A stretch of 64,000 nt of DNA from Pseudoxanthomonas yeongjuensis (GTDB taxonomy: Bacteria; Pseudomonadota; Gammaproteobacteria; Xanthomonadales; Xanthomonadaceae), in contig NZ_PDWT01000001.1 of the NCBI RefSeq assembly GCF_010093345.1, positions 806,001-870,000 of the forward strand. Reading direction: 5' to 3'. Position 1 is the first letter of the stretch. Every line of letters starts with the position of its first letter. This document shows, in pieces, positions 50,740 to 61,473 of this stretch. Both the position numbers and the translations under genes were made by a program. The notes beneath the pieces were generated by a model, which saw nothing but the letters and a program-made list of their open reading frames with translations, did no database searches and was not told the DNA's origin.

Positions 50740-52481
50740 TCGGTTTCCCGGAACTGCATGCCGTGCAAGTGGGAATAGAGTCCGCCCTTGGCCAACAGTT
50801 CGGCATGCGTACCCTGCTCCACCAGCTTGCCTTGATCCAGCACCAGCACCTGGTCGGCATGCTCGATGGTGGACAGGCGGTGGGCGATGACCAGCGTGGT
50901 GCGGTCGGGCATCAGCTTCTGCAAGGCGTTCTGCACCAGGCGCTCGGATTCGTTGTCCAGCGCGGCGGTGGCTTCGTCGAGGATCAGGATCGGCGCGTCG
51001 CGCAGGATCGCGCGGGCAATGGCCAGGCGCTGGCGCTGGCCACCGGAAAGCAGCGCTCCGTTTTCGCCGATCGGGGTCTCCATCTGCTGCGGGAACCGCT
51101 CGATGAATTCCCAGGCGTTGGCGGCTTCGGCGGCGGCACGGAGCTTCACCGGATCCGCTTCCGCGCCATAGGCGATGTTGATGCCCACGCTGTCGTCGAA
51201 CAACATCACTTTCTGCCCGACCAGCGCGATCTGCCGACGCAATTCGGTGAGCCGATAGTCCTCCAGCGGTATGCCATCCAGGGTAATCAGGCCGGCGGTC
51301 GGTTCATAGAACCGCGGCACCAGCCGCACCAGGCTGGTCTTGCCGCTGCCGGAGCGCCCGACGATGGCAGTGACCGTGCCCGGCCGCGCGGTGAAGCTGA
51401 TGTCGCTCAACACGGTGCGCTCGTGGCCCGGGTAGCGCAGGTCCACGTGGGAGAACATCAACTCGCCGCGCGCGCGCGCTACCGAAACCTGGCCGCGGTC
51501 CTGTTCCTCGGTCGCGTCCAGCACGCCGAACAGGCGTTCTGCCGCGGCCACGCCGCGCGAAATCTGGGTCTGGATGCTGGTGATGCGCCTCAACGAAGGG
51601 ATGATCGCCATCATCGAGGTCATCAGCACGATGAACTGGCCGGCATTCAGGCGTCCCACCAGCGCTTCGCGGGTCGCCACCCAGACGATCGCGGCCAGCG
51701 CGAACGCCGCCAGGAACTGCACCGTGCTCGAGGCCAGCGCGCGCGTGGTCTCCACCTTCATGTTCAGGCCGAGGATGCGGTTGGCCAGCTTCGCGTAGCG
51801 CGAGATCTCCAGGCGCTGCGCGCCGTGCACCTTGACGTCCTGCTGCGCGGCCAGCGACTGCTCCGCTGCCTGGGCCATGCGCCCCATGCCATCCTGGATG
51901 CCGCCGCTGATCTTGCGGTAACGCTTGCCCACGTACGACACGATGATGCCGATCAGCGGTGCGATCACCAGCAGCGCCAGGGTCACGCGCACGCTGGACT
52001 GGAGCATCGAAACCACCATGTAGACGATGGTCAGCGTATCGGTCACCACGGTCTTCAGCGCATCGGCGCTGGCCTGCGTCACCTGTTCGGTGTCGTAGTT
52101 GAGCCTGCTGACCATCACCGGCGTGGCTTCGCCATCGAAATGCGACGAAGGCAGGCGCAGGTATTTCGCCAGCACTTCTTCGCGCAGGTCCCTGACCACG
52201 CTGCGCCCGGTGCGCGCCATCCCGTAATCGGAAACGAAGGTGGCGAAACTGCGCATCACGAAAATCACGACGATGGTCAGCGGCAGGATCACCGCCATCT
52301 TCGGATCCGGATGCACGAATCCCTGGTTGGTCAGCGGCTCCATCAGGCGCACGAACTTATAGCCGGCCGTGGCCTCGATGATCATCCCGACCAGGGCTGC
52401 GCCCAGGAACCAGCGGTAACGGGCGGTATAACCGAGCAGGCGCCTGTAGATCGGCCAGACCGGCGTGCGCGACTTGCTCAT
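50736..52481 (-). CDS. msbA: lipid A export ABC transporter (MsbA)
   Basis: Homodimeric flippase that moves lipid A-core across the inner membrane. Six N-terminal membrane helices are followed by an ATPase domain with Walker [10 protein letters not shown], signature LSGGQRQR, Walker [13 protein letters not shown] and switch His in VIAHRLS. 581 residues. Overlaps exbD by 4 nt; genes run comEC-exbB-exbD-msbA-lpxK. Confidence 0.95.
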   Translation of the reverse strand: MSKSRTPVWPIYRRLLGYTARYRWFLGAALVGMIIEATAGYKFVRLMEPLTNQGFVHPDPKMAVILPLTIVVIFVMRSFATFVSDYGMARTGRSVVRDLREEVLAKYLRLPSSHFDGEATPVMVSRLNYDTEQVTQASADALKTVVTDTLTIVYMVVSMLQSSVRVTLALLVIAPLIGIIVSYVGKRYRKISGGIQDGMGRMAQAAEQSLAAQQDVKVHGAQRLEISRYAKLANRILGLNMKVETTRALASSTVQFLAAFALAAIVWVATREALVGRLNAGQFIVLMTSMMAIIPSLRRITSIQTQISRGVAAAERLFGVLDATEEQDRGQVSVARARGELMFSHVDLRYPGHERTVLSDISFTARPGTVTAIVGRSGSGKTSLVRLVPRFYEPTAGLITLDGIPLEDYRLTELRRQIALVGQKVMLFDDSVGINIAYGAEADPVKLRAAAEAANAWEFIERFPQQMETPIGENGALLSGGQRQRLAIARAILRDAPILILDEATAALDNESERLVQNALQKLMPDRTTLVIAHRLSTIEHADQVLVLDQGKLVEQGTHAELLAKGGLYSHLHGMQFRETE

Positions 52482-52900
52482 TTGCGCTGCTCGGGCGCCG
52501 TGGCGATGGAGATCCTGCGGAACCCCAGTTGCCCCAGCGCATCGAGCGCGGTGACCACCGCCTGGTGCGGGGTACGCGCATCGGCGCGCAGCAGCACCGC
52601 GCGACCGTGATCATCGCCACCGACCTGGGCGATGGTCTGCTTCAGCGAGTCGATATCGGTGCGCAGCACTTCCTGGTCGCCGACGAAATAGCGGCCCTCA
52701 GCATTGATCAGCACGCTCAGCGACCGGGTCTGGTCGCTGGCCGGCTCGCCGGTGGCGCTGGGCAACTGCAGTTGCAGGGTCGAACGCGCATCGAAGGTGG
52801 TGGTGATGACGAAGAAGATGATCAGCACCAGGATCACGTCGATCAACGGGATCAGGTTGATCTCCGGTTCGTCGTGGGCACGGTCGTCGCGGATGCGCAT
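52478..52900 (-). CDS. exbD: biopolymer transport protein ExbD/TolR family
   Basis: 140 residues with one N-terminal membrane helix (INLIPLIDVILVLIIFFVIT) whose Asp is the proton-pathway residue, and a periplasmic domain ending in LRADARTPHQAVVTALDAL. Partner of the ExbB/TolQ protein encoded just upstream. In many gammaproteobacteria this pair precedes msbA, though which TonB-like protein it energises is not shown here. Confidence 0.92.
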   Translation of the reverse strand: MRIRDDRAHDEPEINLIPLIDVILVLIIFFVITTTFDARSTLQLQLPSATGEPASDQTRSLSVLINAEGRYFVGDQEVLRTDIDSLKQTIAQVGGDDHGRAVLLRADARTPHQAVVTALDALGQLGFRRISIATAPEQRK

Positions 52901-52906
52901 GCGGGG

Positions 52907-53569
52907 TCAGGCCTGGTTCGGCGCGGCGTTCTGGCCCTGCCCGACGCGCGCGCGGACCACGGCCACGGACTTGGCGTCCAGCGCATCGAGCAGCGCGCTG
53001 GCCTGCTGTTCCATGTCGATCACGTAGCCGGCGACGCGGCTGCGGAAATGGCGATGGAACATCAGCGCCGGGATCGCCACGATCATGCCGGTCGCGGTGC
53101 AGACCAGCGCCTTGCCGATACCGCCGGCCAACTGGTTCACGTCGCCGACGCCGTGGTCGAGGATGCCCAGGAACATCTGGATCATGCCCACCACCGTCCC
53201 GAACAGGCCGAGCAAGGGGCCGGCGGCGGCGATAGTGCCCAGGGCGTTGAGGAATTTCTCCATCCGGTGGACCAGGTGGCGGCCGGTATCCTCGATCCGT
53301 TCGCGGATCTGCTCGCGGGGACGGTTGCGCATGTCCAGCGCGGCGGCCAGCAGCGCGCCCAGGGGCGAATTGCGACGCAACGATTCGATATGCGCCGGGT
53401 CCAGTTGCCCACGCGCGGCCCAGTTGCGCACTTCTTCGCCCAGGTTTGGTGGCAGGACTTCCTTGCGCCGCAGGGTCCAGAACCGCTCGACCACGATGGC
53501 CAGGGCCACCACGGCCAGCAACAACAGGGGAATCATGGGCCAGCCGCCGGCCTTGACCAATTCCAGCAC
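52907..53569 (-). CDS. exbB: MotA/TolQ/ExbB proton channel family protein
   Basis: 220 residues with three membrane helices; the conserved TolQ/ExbB segment LGTIAAAGPLLGLFGTVVGMI and the TATGMIVAIPALM helix are clear. The start is GTG at 53569 with GGAGG 7 nt upstream inside the end of comEC; the longer open frame has no family sequence. Forms a proton channel with ExbD. Confidence 0.92.
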   Translation of the reverse strand: MLELVKAGGWPMIPLLLLAVVALAIVVERFWTLRRKEVLPPNLGEEVRNWAARGQLDPAHIESLRRNSPLGALLAAALDMRNRPREQIRERIEDTGRHLVHRMEKFLNALGTIAAAGPLLGLFGTVVGMIQMFLGILDHGVGDVNQLAGGIGKALVCTATGMIVAIPALMFHRHFRSRVAGYVIDMEQQASALLDALDAKSVAVVRARVGQGQNAAPNQA

Positions 53570-53571
53570 TT

Positions 53572-55959
53572 TCAGTCCTCCGGCACCTGTGGCCGTTCGT
53601 TCGCGGATCGATAGGATAGCGTAGCCGCATGGCGCAGCCGCACGGCGTCCCATAAACGCGCCCGGGCGCGGCGGTGTTCACGCAGCTCGAGGCCGCCATC
53701 GCCCAGCCAGACGCTGATGGCGCCGCTGTCCGCCGTGTTCAGCACTTCGGCGCCCCGGTCCTGCCAGCGACGCACGACCTGCGGCTTGGGGTGGCCGAAG
53801 CGATTGCCGAAACCCGCCGACACCAGGGCCAGCCGCGCACCGGTCGCGGCGACGAAATCCGGATCGGAGGACCCCGCGCTGCCATGGTGCGCGGCCAGCA
53901 CCACGTCGGCGCGGAGGCTGGCGGCATCGCGGCGCAATAGCTCACGCTCGATCACTTCGCCCACATCGCCGGTCAGCAACACCGCTCCATGCCTGCTCTC
54001 CACCCGCAGCACGCAGCTCGATTCGTTGTCGAGATAGGGGAAATGCGCGGTCGGATGCAGGAAGCGGAAGCGCACGCCGTCCCATTGCCAGGCCTGGCCG
54101 GCCACGCAGCGGTCCGTGGTTGCGACCGGCGAGCCTGCAGGCGTCATCGATAGCGCCACAGGCACCTCTGCACCGACCGATTCGAAACCGCCGGCATGGT
54201 CGTTGTCGCCATGGCTGATGACCACGCGGTCCAGTCGCGGCACGCCCAGTGCGCGCAGGGTCGGGACCACCGCCCACTCGCCCGCATCGAAGCCGTCGCG
54301 GACCGCGGGGCCGGCGTCGTACAGCAGGGCGTGATCCCGGGTGCGGACCAGCACCGAAAGCCCCTGGCCCACATCGATCACCTGCAACTGCGCTTCGCCC
54401 TGTTGCGGCAAGCCGCGATCCGGCCACAGCAACGGCAGCCACAGCAAGGCCGCGAGCGCCTTGCCCGGCACGCCACGCGGCAGCAGCAGCCAGAACGCGC
54501 CGAACAGCGCGAGCGGCAACGCAACCCGATGCGCCTCGGGCAGCCACCACAAGGCGAAGCGGCTTTCGGCCAGCCTGCAGAACCACGGCCAGGTCAGGTC
54601 GAAACACCAGGCCGCGGCACGCCACGCCCAGCCGCCAAACCCGGCATGCAATGCTTCGAGTGCGGTACCGATCAGGGCCAACGGCACCACCACCAGGCTC
54701 CACCACGGGATCGCGACCAGGTTGACCAGCGGCCCTACCGCCGAGGCCTGGCCGAACAGCAACACGGTCAGCGGCAACAGCCCCAGGGTGGCGACACCCT
54801 GCGCGGACAGGAATCCTTTCGCCCAGTGCCGGGATTGCGGCAGGCACCATGCCAGCCAGGCCACGCCGGCGAAACTGAGCCAGAAGCCGGCCGCCAGCAG
54901 CGAAAGGGGATCGAACAGCAACACCGCGATCGCCGCCAGGGCCAGCGAATCGGCGATCCGTACCGGTCGCCGCCAGAGCCGGGCCAGCACCACCACGGCG
55001 ATCATCAGCACCGTGCGCGTGGTCGGCAGTGCGAAACCCGCCAGTACCGCGTAGCCGAAAGCACCGGCCAAGGCGGCAAGACCCGCTGCTTGAGGCCGCG
55101 GCATGCGTCGCGCCCACGACGGAAACCATTTCCACAACCCGCCGACGCACAACGCGAAGAAGCCCGCGACCAGGCCCACGTGGAACCCGGAAATCGCGAT
55201 CAGGTGGGTGACGCCGGTGGCGCGCAGGACTTCCCAGTCGGCATCGTCCAGGCCACGCGTGTCGCCCAGCGCAAGCGCGCGCACGTAGCGCGACGAAGTC
55301 GAGGCGACCGCGGCATCGATGCGCGCGGACATGCGCTCGCGCCAGCCATCGACGCCCTGTCCGGGCGCAAGCTGCCGTGCGAGTCCGGGCGCGCGTATGT
55401 AGCCGGTCGCGGCGATCCGCTGCGCCAGCGCATGGCGCTCGCTGTCGAACCCGCCTGGGTTGCTCAATCCGCGTGGCGCACGCACCTGCACGTGCAATTT
55501 CCAGCGTGCGCCGGCCCGCAGTTGCCTGCGCGGCCCGGGTTCCTTCGCATCGAAATCGTCGTACCAGGAAAGTTGCAGCAGCTTGCCGCGCAGGGGTTGC
55601 GGTTGTGCGGCATCGTCATCGACACGGAACCGGAAGCGCGTGCGCCGCTGCTGGAATTCCGGCAGGTTGTCGATGCGGCCTTCGATGGCCAGGTCGCGCT
55701 TTTCCCACGATGGTGGCAGCTGCGAAGACAGCACCGTCGTTGCCTGCAAACCCGCCCAACCGAAACCGACCAGCAACAGGCCCAGCGCCCGTAATCGTCG
55801 TCCCCTCCACCACCATGCGAGGCCAGCGGCCACCGCGATGCCGAGCAGCGGCCATGGCGGCAATCCGGGAAGACCCAGGCATGCGCCCATTCCCGCCAGC
55901 AAGGCCAGCGCGTTGGCGACGCTGAAGGGCGTCGGGGAAGATCCGTTTCCTGCAGGCAT
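53572..55959 (-). CDS. comEC: DNA internalization-related competence protein ComEC/Rec2
   Basis: Inner-membrane channel for uptake of single-stranded DNA in natural transformation. 795 residues. An N-terminal DUF4131 region is followed by the Competence domain (LRATGVTHLIAISGFHVGLV, many helices) and a C-terminal metallo-beta-lactamase domain (VIDVGQGLSVLV, VISHGDNDHAGG, LTGDVG, LAAHHGS). The usual ligands appear intact, so nuclease activity is plausible. It is the first gene of the exbB-exbD-msbA-lpxK run. Confidence 0.95.
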   Translation of the reverse strand: MPAGNGSSPTPFSVANALALLAGMGACLGLPGLPPWPLLGIAVAAGLAWWWRGRRLRALGLLLVGFGWAGLQATTVLSSQLPPSWEKRDLAIEGRIDNLPEFQQRRTRFRFRVDDDAAQPQPLRGKLLQLSWYDDFDAKEPGPRRQLRAGARWKLHVQVRAPRGLSNPGGFDSERHALAQRIAATGYIRAPGLARQLAPGQGVDGWRERMSARIDAAVASTSSRYVRALALGDTRGLDDADWEVLRATGVTHLIAISGFHVGLVAGFFALCVGGLWKWFPSWARRMPRPQAAGLAALAGAFGYAVLAGFALPTTRTVLMIAVVVLARLWRRPVRIADSLALAAIAVLLFDPLSLLAAGFWLSFAGVAWLAWCLPQSRHWAKGFLSAQGVATLGLLPLTVLLFGQASAVGPLVNLVAIPWWSLVVVPLALIGTALEALHAGFGGWAWRAAAWCFDLTWPWFCRLAESRFALWWLPEAHRVALPLALFGAFWLLLPRGVPGKALAALLWLPLLWPDRGLPQQGEAQLQVIDVGQGLSVLVRTRDHALLYDAGPAVRDGFDAGEWAVVPTLRALGVPRLDRVVISHGDNDHAGGFESVGAEVPVALSMTPAGSPVATTDRCVAGQAWQWDGVRFRFLHPTAHFPYLDNESSCVLRVESRHGAVLLTGDVGEVIERELLRRDAASLRADVVLAAHHGSAGSSDPDFVAATGARLALVSAGFGNRFGHPKPQVVRRWQDRGAEVLNTADSGAISVWLGDGGLELREHRRARARLWDAVRLRHAATLSYRSANERPQVPED

Positions 55960-56275
55960 TCGCGGCTACCGGCTTGCGTTCGGGCCACTATGCCGAGGTC
56001 CGGCACGCTGCCGCCATCGGCGGGAAAGCCGCGATGCGGTAGGGGTTTCCTGATTTTCCGCCCGTCCCGCCCGAGCGCTGTCGCCACCCGTCCGCGCCTG
56101 TGCCGCGGCGCACATTGCACGCCGGACCTCTGTTGCTAGACTACGAAGCGTAAGGGGAACTACAGCTTTTGAAGCCGGGGGGAAACCGGCTTCGCGACCG
56201 CAGGTCGTGAATGACAGCCTTCAGGAAATCGCATCGTCGGGGCACTGCCGCCGACTCTTCAGGGGGATACGCATT
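55960..56275. other. divergent intergenic region, comEC / desaturase
   Basis: 316 nt. The notable element is GAAGCCGG-N7-CCGGCTTC at 56171-56193 (perfect 8-bp stem) just upstream of the desaturase, followed by AGGGGGAT before the ATG. No gene is supported in the interval. The hairpin may lie in the desaturase leader and affect its expression. Confidence 0.5.
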
Positions 56276-57376
56276 ATGCAAGGCACGACGATTACCCGCA
56301 GGGAGCTGATACGTGAGATCTCGCCCTTCTCCAAGGTATCCACCGCCCATGGACTGGCATTGTTCCTGTTCGATTACATCGTCTATATCGCCGCGATCGC
56401 CGGAGCCCTGTTGTTGCCTTCGCTATGGATGCAATTGCTGTGCAGCATGATCGCCGGGTTCAAGATCGGGACGCTGCTGACGGTCGGCCACGACGCCGCG
56501 CACGGCAGCCTGGTGAAAGGCAAGCGCCTGAACTGGTTCCTGGGCGTGATGTGTTTCCTGCCCTGCCTCTACAGTTACCGGATGTGGGTGTACGACCACC
56601 ACATCCTGCACCACGCGCATACCAACAAGGACCACAAGGACACCTACACGCCGCTGACCAAGGCCGAGTTCGATGCCCTGCCGCGATGGAAACAGTGGCG
56701 CGAGCGTTTCTACCGGCAGGCCAACCCGGTTTCCTTCGCTACTTATTACATCGTCGAGCGCTGGAGCCAGGCCAAACTGTTCCCGCACGCCGGGCTGCCG
56801 GCGTCGATGCGCGCCTCGGCCTGGAAGCATTGCGCCTTCGTGGTGATCGTCAACCTCATCTATGCGGCGTTCCTGCTGGCGGCGCCGTTGTACTCGCACA
56901 ACAGCCCGTTGATGGGCCTGTTCCTGGGCCTGCTGCTGCCGTTCTTCACCTTCATGTTCGCCGCCTGCCTGGTGCTGTGGTCCATGCACACCTGCCCGGA
57001 TCTGGCCTGGTATCGCGGCGATGCCCCGAATGCGGAACTGGAGCGCGCAGGCGAGCTGGTTTCCGTGCACGTGGACCTGCCGCGCTGGCTGGGCTGGATG
57101 GTGCACGACGTCAACAACCATCCGGTGCACCACCTGTATCCGGCCATGCCGTGCTACCGCCTGCACAAGGCACAGATCAGGTACAACGAGTTGATGGGCG
57201 AACGCGCGGTGGTGGCCAAGGCCAGCATCGGCTACTTTTTCGACACCATGCGCCGCTGCAAGCTGTACGACTTCGAACGCAACCATTGGCTGGATTTCGA
57301 GGGCAAGCCGACGAGCGGATTGACCAAGCCTTACCGCAACTTCCAGAACGCACCCGCGGAAGCCGTCAACGCCTGA
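56276..57376 (+). CDS. fatty acid desaturase
   Basis: Di-iron membrane desaturase, 366 residues. Three His clusters are present: HDAAHGS (H72-H76), HHILHHAH (from H108) and HPVHHLYP near residue 282. Four to six membrane helices. It would insert a double bond into membrane acyl chains and could be cold-responsive; regiospecificity cannot be read from the sequence. AGGGGGAT precedes the ATG at 56276. The only plus-strand gene in the right 20 kb. Confidence 0.9.
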   Translation: MQGTTITRRELIREISPFSKVSTAHGLALFLFDYIVYIAAIAGALLLPSLWMQLLCSMIAGFKIGTLLTVGHDAAHGSLVKGKRLNWFLGVMCFLPCLYSYRMWVYDHHILHHAHTNKDHKDTYTPLTKAEFDALPRWKQWRERFYRQANPVSFATYYIVERWSQAKLFPHAGLPASMRASAWKHCAFVVIVNLIYAAFLLAAPLYSHNSPLMGLFLGLLLPFFTFMFAACLVLWSMHTCPDLAWYRGDAPNAELERAGELVSVHVDLPRWLGWMVHDVNNHPVHHLYPAMPCYRLHKAQIRYNELMGERAVVAKASIGYFFDTMRRCKLYDFERNHWLDFEGKPTSGLTKPYRNFQNAPAEAVNA

Positions 57377-57420
57377 TCCAGGCACCGACCGGTCGGTCTT
57401 GCGACGGGAAGCCCTGCGCC

Positions 57421-58146
57421 TCAGACATCCTGCAGCGCAAGGCCGCGCAACTTGCCCTCATGCAGCTCCAGCACGCGGTCCAGCTTGCGGGCCAGGCGCC
57501 GGTCGTGGGTCACCAGCACCAGGCTGGTCTTCTGTTCGCGGTTGAGCTCCAGCATCAGTTCGAACACGGTCGCCGCGGTCTTCTCGTCCAGGTTGCCGGT
57601 GGGCTCGTCGCCGAGCACGCAGGCGGGCTGGTTGACCAGCGCGCGCGCGACCGCGGCACGCTGGCGTTCGCCACCGGAAAGTTCGCCGGGCTTATGCTCG
57701 ATGCGATGGCCCAAACCCACCTTCTCCAGCAACGCCTTGGCGCGTTGCGCGGCCGCCCTCACGTCGACGCCACCCAGCATCACCGGCATCATCACGTTCT
57801 CGAGTGCGGTGAATTCCGGCAACAGGTGATGGAACTGGTAAACGAAGCCGAGCGCCTGGTTACGCAATTGCCCGCGCGCCGAATTCGACAGCGAGGACAT
57901 CTTCTTCCCTGCCACGTAGACCTCGCCCGCGGTCGGCGTATCCAGGCCGCCGAGCAGGTGCAACAGCGTGCTCTTGCCGGCGCCTGAGGCGCCGACGATG
58001 GCCACCGTTTCGCCCGCTTCGACCCTCAAGTCCAGACCATCGAAAACCGGAGTCCTCATCTTGCCTTCGGCATAGGTCTTGGCCAGCTTCTCGCACTGGA
58101 TGACGGCGCCCGGACTCGATTGATCACTCATCGACCGATCACTCAT
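57421..58146 (-). CDS. lolD: lipoprotein-releasing ABC transporter ATPase LolD
   Basis: ATPase of the Lol system that extracts outer-membrane lipoproteins from the inner membrane. Walker [11 protein letters not shown]-loop region [21 protein letters not shown] typical of LolD, signature LSGGERQR, Walker [12 protein letters not shown] and switch His in LVTHD. The ATG at 58146 has GGAGG 9 nt upstream inside lolC and overlaps it by 8 nt. 241 residues. Confidence 0.95.
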   Translation of the reverse strand: MSDRSMSDQSSPGAVIQCEKLAKTYAEGKMRTPVFDGLDLRVEAGETVAIVGASGAGKSTLLHLLGGLDTPTAGEVYVAGKKMSSLSNSARGQLRNQALGFVYQFHHLLPEFTALENVMMPVMLGGVDVRAAAQRAKALLEKVGLGHRIEHKPGELSGGERQRAAVARALVNQPACVLGDEPTGNLDEKTAATVFELMLELNREQKTSLVLVTHDRRLARKLDRVLELHEGKLRGLALQDV

Positions 58147-59383
58147 AACGCAGCGCCTCCGCCGGATCGGTGCGCGCCGCGCGCCATGCCGGGTACAGCG
58201 TGGCCAGGAAACTCATGGCCAGCGCGATGAGGGCGATGATCGTCACGTCGCTGGACTGCAGGTCATACGGCAGGCCGGTGATGTAGTACACATCGGCAGG
58301 CAACAAGGTGACGTTGAAGGTGGATTCGATCAATCCCAGTATCCGCTCCAGGTTGATGGTCAACAGGATTCCCCCGACCACGCCCAGCACCGTGCCGATG
58401 ATGCCGATCAGCGAACCCTGGACCATGAACACTTGCATGACCCCGCGCGGGGTCAGGCCCAGAGTACGCAGGATGGCGATGTCGGCCTGCTTGTCGGTGA
58501 CCAGCATCACCTGCGAGGAAACGAGATTGAATGCGCCCATGGCGATGATCAACGACAGCAGGATGCCCATCACCGTCTTTTCCATCTTCAGCGAACTGTA
58601 GAGATTGGCGTTCTCGCTGGTCCAGTCGCTGATCCGGTACGGGCCCTGCAGATGCTCGGCCAGGTCGCGGGCCACTTCCCAGGACTGATCCATGTCGTGC
58701 AGCTTCAGGCGCACGCCGGTGACGCCCTCGCCCATCTTCAGCACGCGCTGCAGGTCGGACATGTTGACCACGGCCAGGCCCTTGTCGATCTCGTTGTAGC
58801 CGGCCTCGAAGATTCCGCTGACCTTGAAGCGCTTCATCTTGGCCACTGCTCCCATCGGTGTCGACTGCGCATCGGCCAGCATCACCAGCACGCTATCGCC
58901 GGTGCTGACCCCAAGCCACAACGCCAGCTCCTGGCCCAGCACGATGTTGAACGAGCCTGGCTCCAGCGAATCCAGGCTGCCGCGCTTCATCTTCTCGGCC
59001 AGCATCGAGACCTTCTTCTCTTCCGCCGGGAGGATCCCACGCACCATCGCGGGCTGGTTGCGCACCCCTTCGATCAGGGCCTGGATATCCACGTACGGTG
59101 CCGCACCCTCCACCCGAGGATCCTGCATCGCCACCTTCACCGCATGCGGCCAGTCCTGCATCGACTCGCCCGCGGCGCTGACCGTGGCATGCGCGGTCAT
59201 CTGCAGCATGCGGTCGCGGATCTCGCGCTGGAAGCCGCTCATCACCGACAGCGTGGTGATCAGCACGGTCACGCCCAGGGCGATACCGAGGATCGAGGCC
59301 AGCGAGATGAAGGAAATAAAGCCATTGCGGCGTTTGGCGCGCAGGTAGCGCAGGCCGATGGCGACAGGGATGGGTTTGAACAT
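58139..59383 (-). CDS. lolC: lipoprotein-releasing ABC transporter permease (LolC/E family)
   Basis: 414 residues, four membrane helices in the LolC/E layout with a large periplasmic domain between helices 1 and 2. The start [20 protein letters not shown], then [17 protein letters not shown], is typical. Only one permease gene is present next to lolD, so the complex may be LolD2-permease2 (LolDF type) unless a second gene is elsewhere. Confidence 0.93.
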   Translation of the reverse strand: MFKPIPVAIGLRYLRAKRRNGFISFISLASILGIALGVTVLITTLSVMSGFQREIRDRMLQMTAHATVSAAGESMQDWPHAVKVAMQDPRVEGAAPYVDIQALIEGVRNQPAMVRGILPAEEKKVSMLAEKMKRGSLDSLEPGSFNIVLGQELALWLGVSTGDSVLVMLADAQSTPMGAVAKMKRFKVSGIFEAGYNEIDKGLAVVNMSDLQRVLKMGEGVTGVRLKLHDMDQSWEVARDLAEHLQGPYRISDWTSENANLYSSLKMEKTVMGILLSLIIAMGAFNLVSSQVMLVTDKQADIAILRTLGLTPRGVMQVFMVQGSLIGIIGTVLGVVGGILLTINLERILGLIESTFNVTLLPADVYYITGLPYDLQSSDVTIIALIALAMSFLATLYPAWRAARTDPAEALRYE

Positions 59384-59389
59384 AGGCCG

Positions 59390-59845
59390 CTATGGTGCCA
59401 TCGCCGGCCTGTTCCGCGCAGCCTCCAGGCTTCCAGCGGCCAGACGCAGTTCACGTCGCCGGGCGGCGGGCAGCGTGTCCGGCCACCAGGACAGGTGCCT
59501 GCTCTGCCCGTCTCGCCCTTGCCAGCGGACGAACGCCAGGGAGCCGCGCCACTGCACCTCGACCGAGTCGATCGGCGCCCCATCGAGCATGACCGGCAGG
59601 TCGTCGTTGCCGGGGAAAAAGAGTTCGTGGACTGGCGATCTGGATTCCCGCCATGCCCGCCACAGGCCGTAAGCCAGGGCCGACAGGGCCAGCGGCCAGG
59701 CCGCCAGCCGCGGCATCTCCGAGACCAGCATCGAGAAGGCAGCCAGGATTCCCAGCAGCGACAGCACGCCGGTCACCCAGCGCGAAGGACGCCATTCAAG
59801 CCGGCAGCTGACGGATCCGCTGGACGAGTGATGCGAGTGCGTCAT
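59390..59845 (-). CDS. YgfX-like membrane protein
   Basis: 151 residues with two adjacent N-terminal membrane helices (about 23-58) and a C-terminal soluble part containing [17 protein letters not shown], as in YgfX/CptA proteins. It overlaps sdhE by 50 nt; the sdhE-ygfX (cptB-cptA) order is conserved in enterobacteria, where YgfX has been linked to cell-shape toxicity and pigment control. Low sequence similarity, so the call leans on context. Confidence 0.7.
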   Translation of the reverse strand: MTHSHHSSSGSVSCRLEWRPSRWVTGVLSLLGILAAFSMLVSEMPRLAAWPLALSALAYGLWRAWRESRSPVHELFFPGNDDLPVMLDGAPIDSVEVQWRGSLAFVRWQGRDGQSRHLSWWPDTLPAARRRELRLAAGSLEAARNRPAMAP

Positions 59846-60068
59846 CGGGACATTGTTCGTAGCCCATGAACCAGCGCCAGAGCTTATCGTCCTCGGATTC
59901 CAGAAGCTGTAGGAAAACCCCGCGATCTTCGCCGGAAGCCTGCTTCCATTGGCGATCGAGATAACGGCCTAACAGTTGGTCGAGTTCGCGCATGCCGCGC
60001 CGGCAACGCCAGCGCAGGCGCCGGAACTCGATCTCTTCCGCTTCGTGCGCGGTTTGCACGTCGCTCAT
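59796..60068 (-). CDS. sdhE: FAD assembly factor SdhE
   Basis: 90-residue small helical protein that promotes covalent FAD attachment to SdhA. The signature RRGMRELD (RGxxE motif) and the [10 protein letters not shown] segment are clear. The ATG at 60068 overlaps the stop of the MAPEG gene (ATGA). It lies downstream of sdhCDAB, matching its role, though a REP-containing gap and the MAPEG gene intervene. Confidence 0.93.
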   Translation of the reverse strand: MSDVQTAHEAEEIEFRRLRWRCRRGMRELDQLLGRYLDRQWKQASGEDRGVFLQLLESEDDKLWRWFMGYEQCPDDALASLVQRIRQLPA

Positions 60069-60487
60069 GCGCGCACCAGGCCCGCCGCAAGCACCGCCCA
60101 CAATATCCATACCAGGCCGGTCGAAACGAAGTACACGGTGAAGCGATGCATGACCTTGTTGTAGCTGCACTGGATCAGGCTGTGCAGCACGCGACCGGCG
60201 ACGAAGGCCCAGGCCAGCCCGAGCACCAGCGGCGTCACCTGCCGGGTCAGGCAGGCCACGATCAGCGCCAGATAGAACAGCACCGGCACTTCGAACAGGT
60301 TGCTGAAATTGTCGGCGGCGCGGGTATCGACCAGGCGTGCGGATTTCTGCGCGGACGTGGCCACGGACTGGGGATGGATCCGCAGGCGCCGCATCTCGGG
60401 GATGCGCACCGCATAGAGACGCAGCCAGACGACCAGGGTCAGGACGACCATGGCGAGCATGGGGTAGAAGATTTCTTTTCCGCTCAT
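60065..60487 (-). CDS. MAPEG family membrane protein
   Basis: 140 residues with four membrane helices; the pattern [20 protein letters not shown] and the helix 3 GRVLHSLIQ are typical of bacterial MAPEG proteins (glutathione transferase/leukotriene synthase relatives). Activity unknown. It overlaps sdhE by 4 nt. Confidence 0.85.
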   Translation of the reverse strand: MSGKEIFYPMLAMVVLTLVVWLRLYAVRIPEMRRLRIHPQSVATSAQKSARLVDTRAADNFSNLFEVPVLFYLALIVACLTRQVTPLVLGLAWAFVAGRVLHSLIQCSYNKVMHRFTVYFVSTGLVWILWAVLAAGLVRA

Positions 60488-60500
60488 TCGCGACCCCCTG

Positions 60501-60664
60501 GAATCGTCGTTCCCGCGAAGGCGGGAATCCAGTTATTTTCGACTCCGACGCCTTGCTGCAAGATCAAAAATATCCCAGCTTGACCAGCCATACGGCTGTT
60601 GAAAACAACCGGGATGACGGCAAGGGCGCAAGTCGCCGGGTTCCCGCCTACGCGGGAACGACGA
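60501..60664. repeat. inverted pair of CGTTCCCGCGAAGGCGGGAA repeats
   Basis: CGTCGTTCCCGCGAAGGCGG near 60501-60520 and its inverted counterpart TTCCCGCCTACGCGGGAACG near 60641-60660 bracket about 120 nt between sdhB and the MAPEG gene. Each is itself a hairpin. This is a common dispersed proteobacterial repeat. Confidence 0.75.
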
Positions 60665-60673
60665 GCAAAAATA

Positions 60674-61453
60674 TTATGCCCGGCGCGCCAGCATCAGCTT
60701 CTTGATCTCGGCGATGGCCAGCGCCGGGTTCAGGCCCTTCGGGCAGGTCCGCGCGCAGTTCATGATGGTGTGGCAGCGATACAGCTTGAACGGATCTTCC
60801 AGATCGTCCAGGCGCGCGCCGGTGTCCTCGTCGCGCGAATCTACGATCCACCGGTAGGCCTGCAGCAGGATCGCCGGACCCAGGTAACGCTCGCCGTTCC
60901 ACCAGTAGCTGGGGCAGGACGTGGAGCAGCATGCGCAGAGGATGCATTCGTACAGTCCGTCGAGCTGCTTGCGGTCTTCCGGCGACTGCAGGCGCTCGCG
61001 ATCCGGCGCCGCGGTCTGGGTGCGGATCCACGGCTTGATCGAGGCGTACTGGGCGTAGAAATGGGTCAGGTCCGGGACCAGGTCCTTGACCACGTCCATG
61101 TGCGGCAGCGGGTAGATCGGCACCTCGGTCTTCTTGCAGTCGCTGATCGCGCGGGTGCAGGCCAGGGTGTTGGTGCCATCGATGTTCATCGCGCACGAGC
61201 CGCAGATGCCCTCGCGGCAGGAACGGCGGAAGGTCAGCGTGGGATCGATCTCGTTCTTGATCTTGATCAGCGCGTCCAGGACCATCGGTCCGCACGCGGC
61301 CAGGTCGACCTCGTAGGTGTCGGTGCGCGGGTTCTGGTCGTCGTCCGGGCTCCAGCGATACACCTTGAAGGTGCGCGGATTCTTGGCGCCCTTGGCCGGG
61401 AAATGCCTGCCCTTCTGGACCTTCGAGTTCTTCGGGAGCGAAAATTCTGCCAT
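60674..61453 (-). CDS. sdhB: succinate dehydrogenase iron-sulfur subunit
   Basis: 259 residues, carries electrons from SdhA to quinone in complex II. The 2Fe-2S ligands are in [15 protein letters not shown] and TLACT; the 4Fe-4S and 3Fe-4S ligands are in [12 protein letters not shown] and [17 protein letters not shown]. The N-terminal extension [20 protein letters not shown] is longer than in E. coli. The ATG at 61453 is 20 nt after the sdhA stop; the frame also stays open far into sdhA, which is not coding. Confidence 0.96.
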   Translation of the reverse strand: MAEFSLPKNSKVQKGRHFPAKGAKNPRTFKVYRWSPDDDQNPRTDTYEVDLAACGPMVLDALIKIKNEIDPTLTFRRSCREGICGSCAMNIDGTNTLACTRAISDCKKTEVPIYPLPHMDVVKDLVPDLTHFYAQYASIKPWIRTQTAAPDRERLQSPEDRKQLDGLYECILCACCSTSCPSYWWNGERYLGPAILLQAYRWIVDSRDEDTGARLDDLEDPFKLYRCHTIMNCARTCPKGLNPALAIAEIKKLMLARRA

Positions 61454-61473
61454 GTCTGTCTTCTGTCCCGGGT

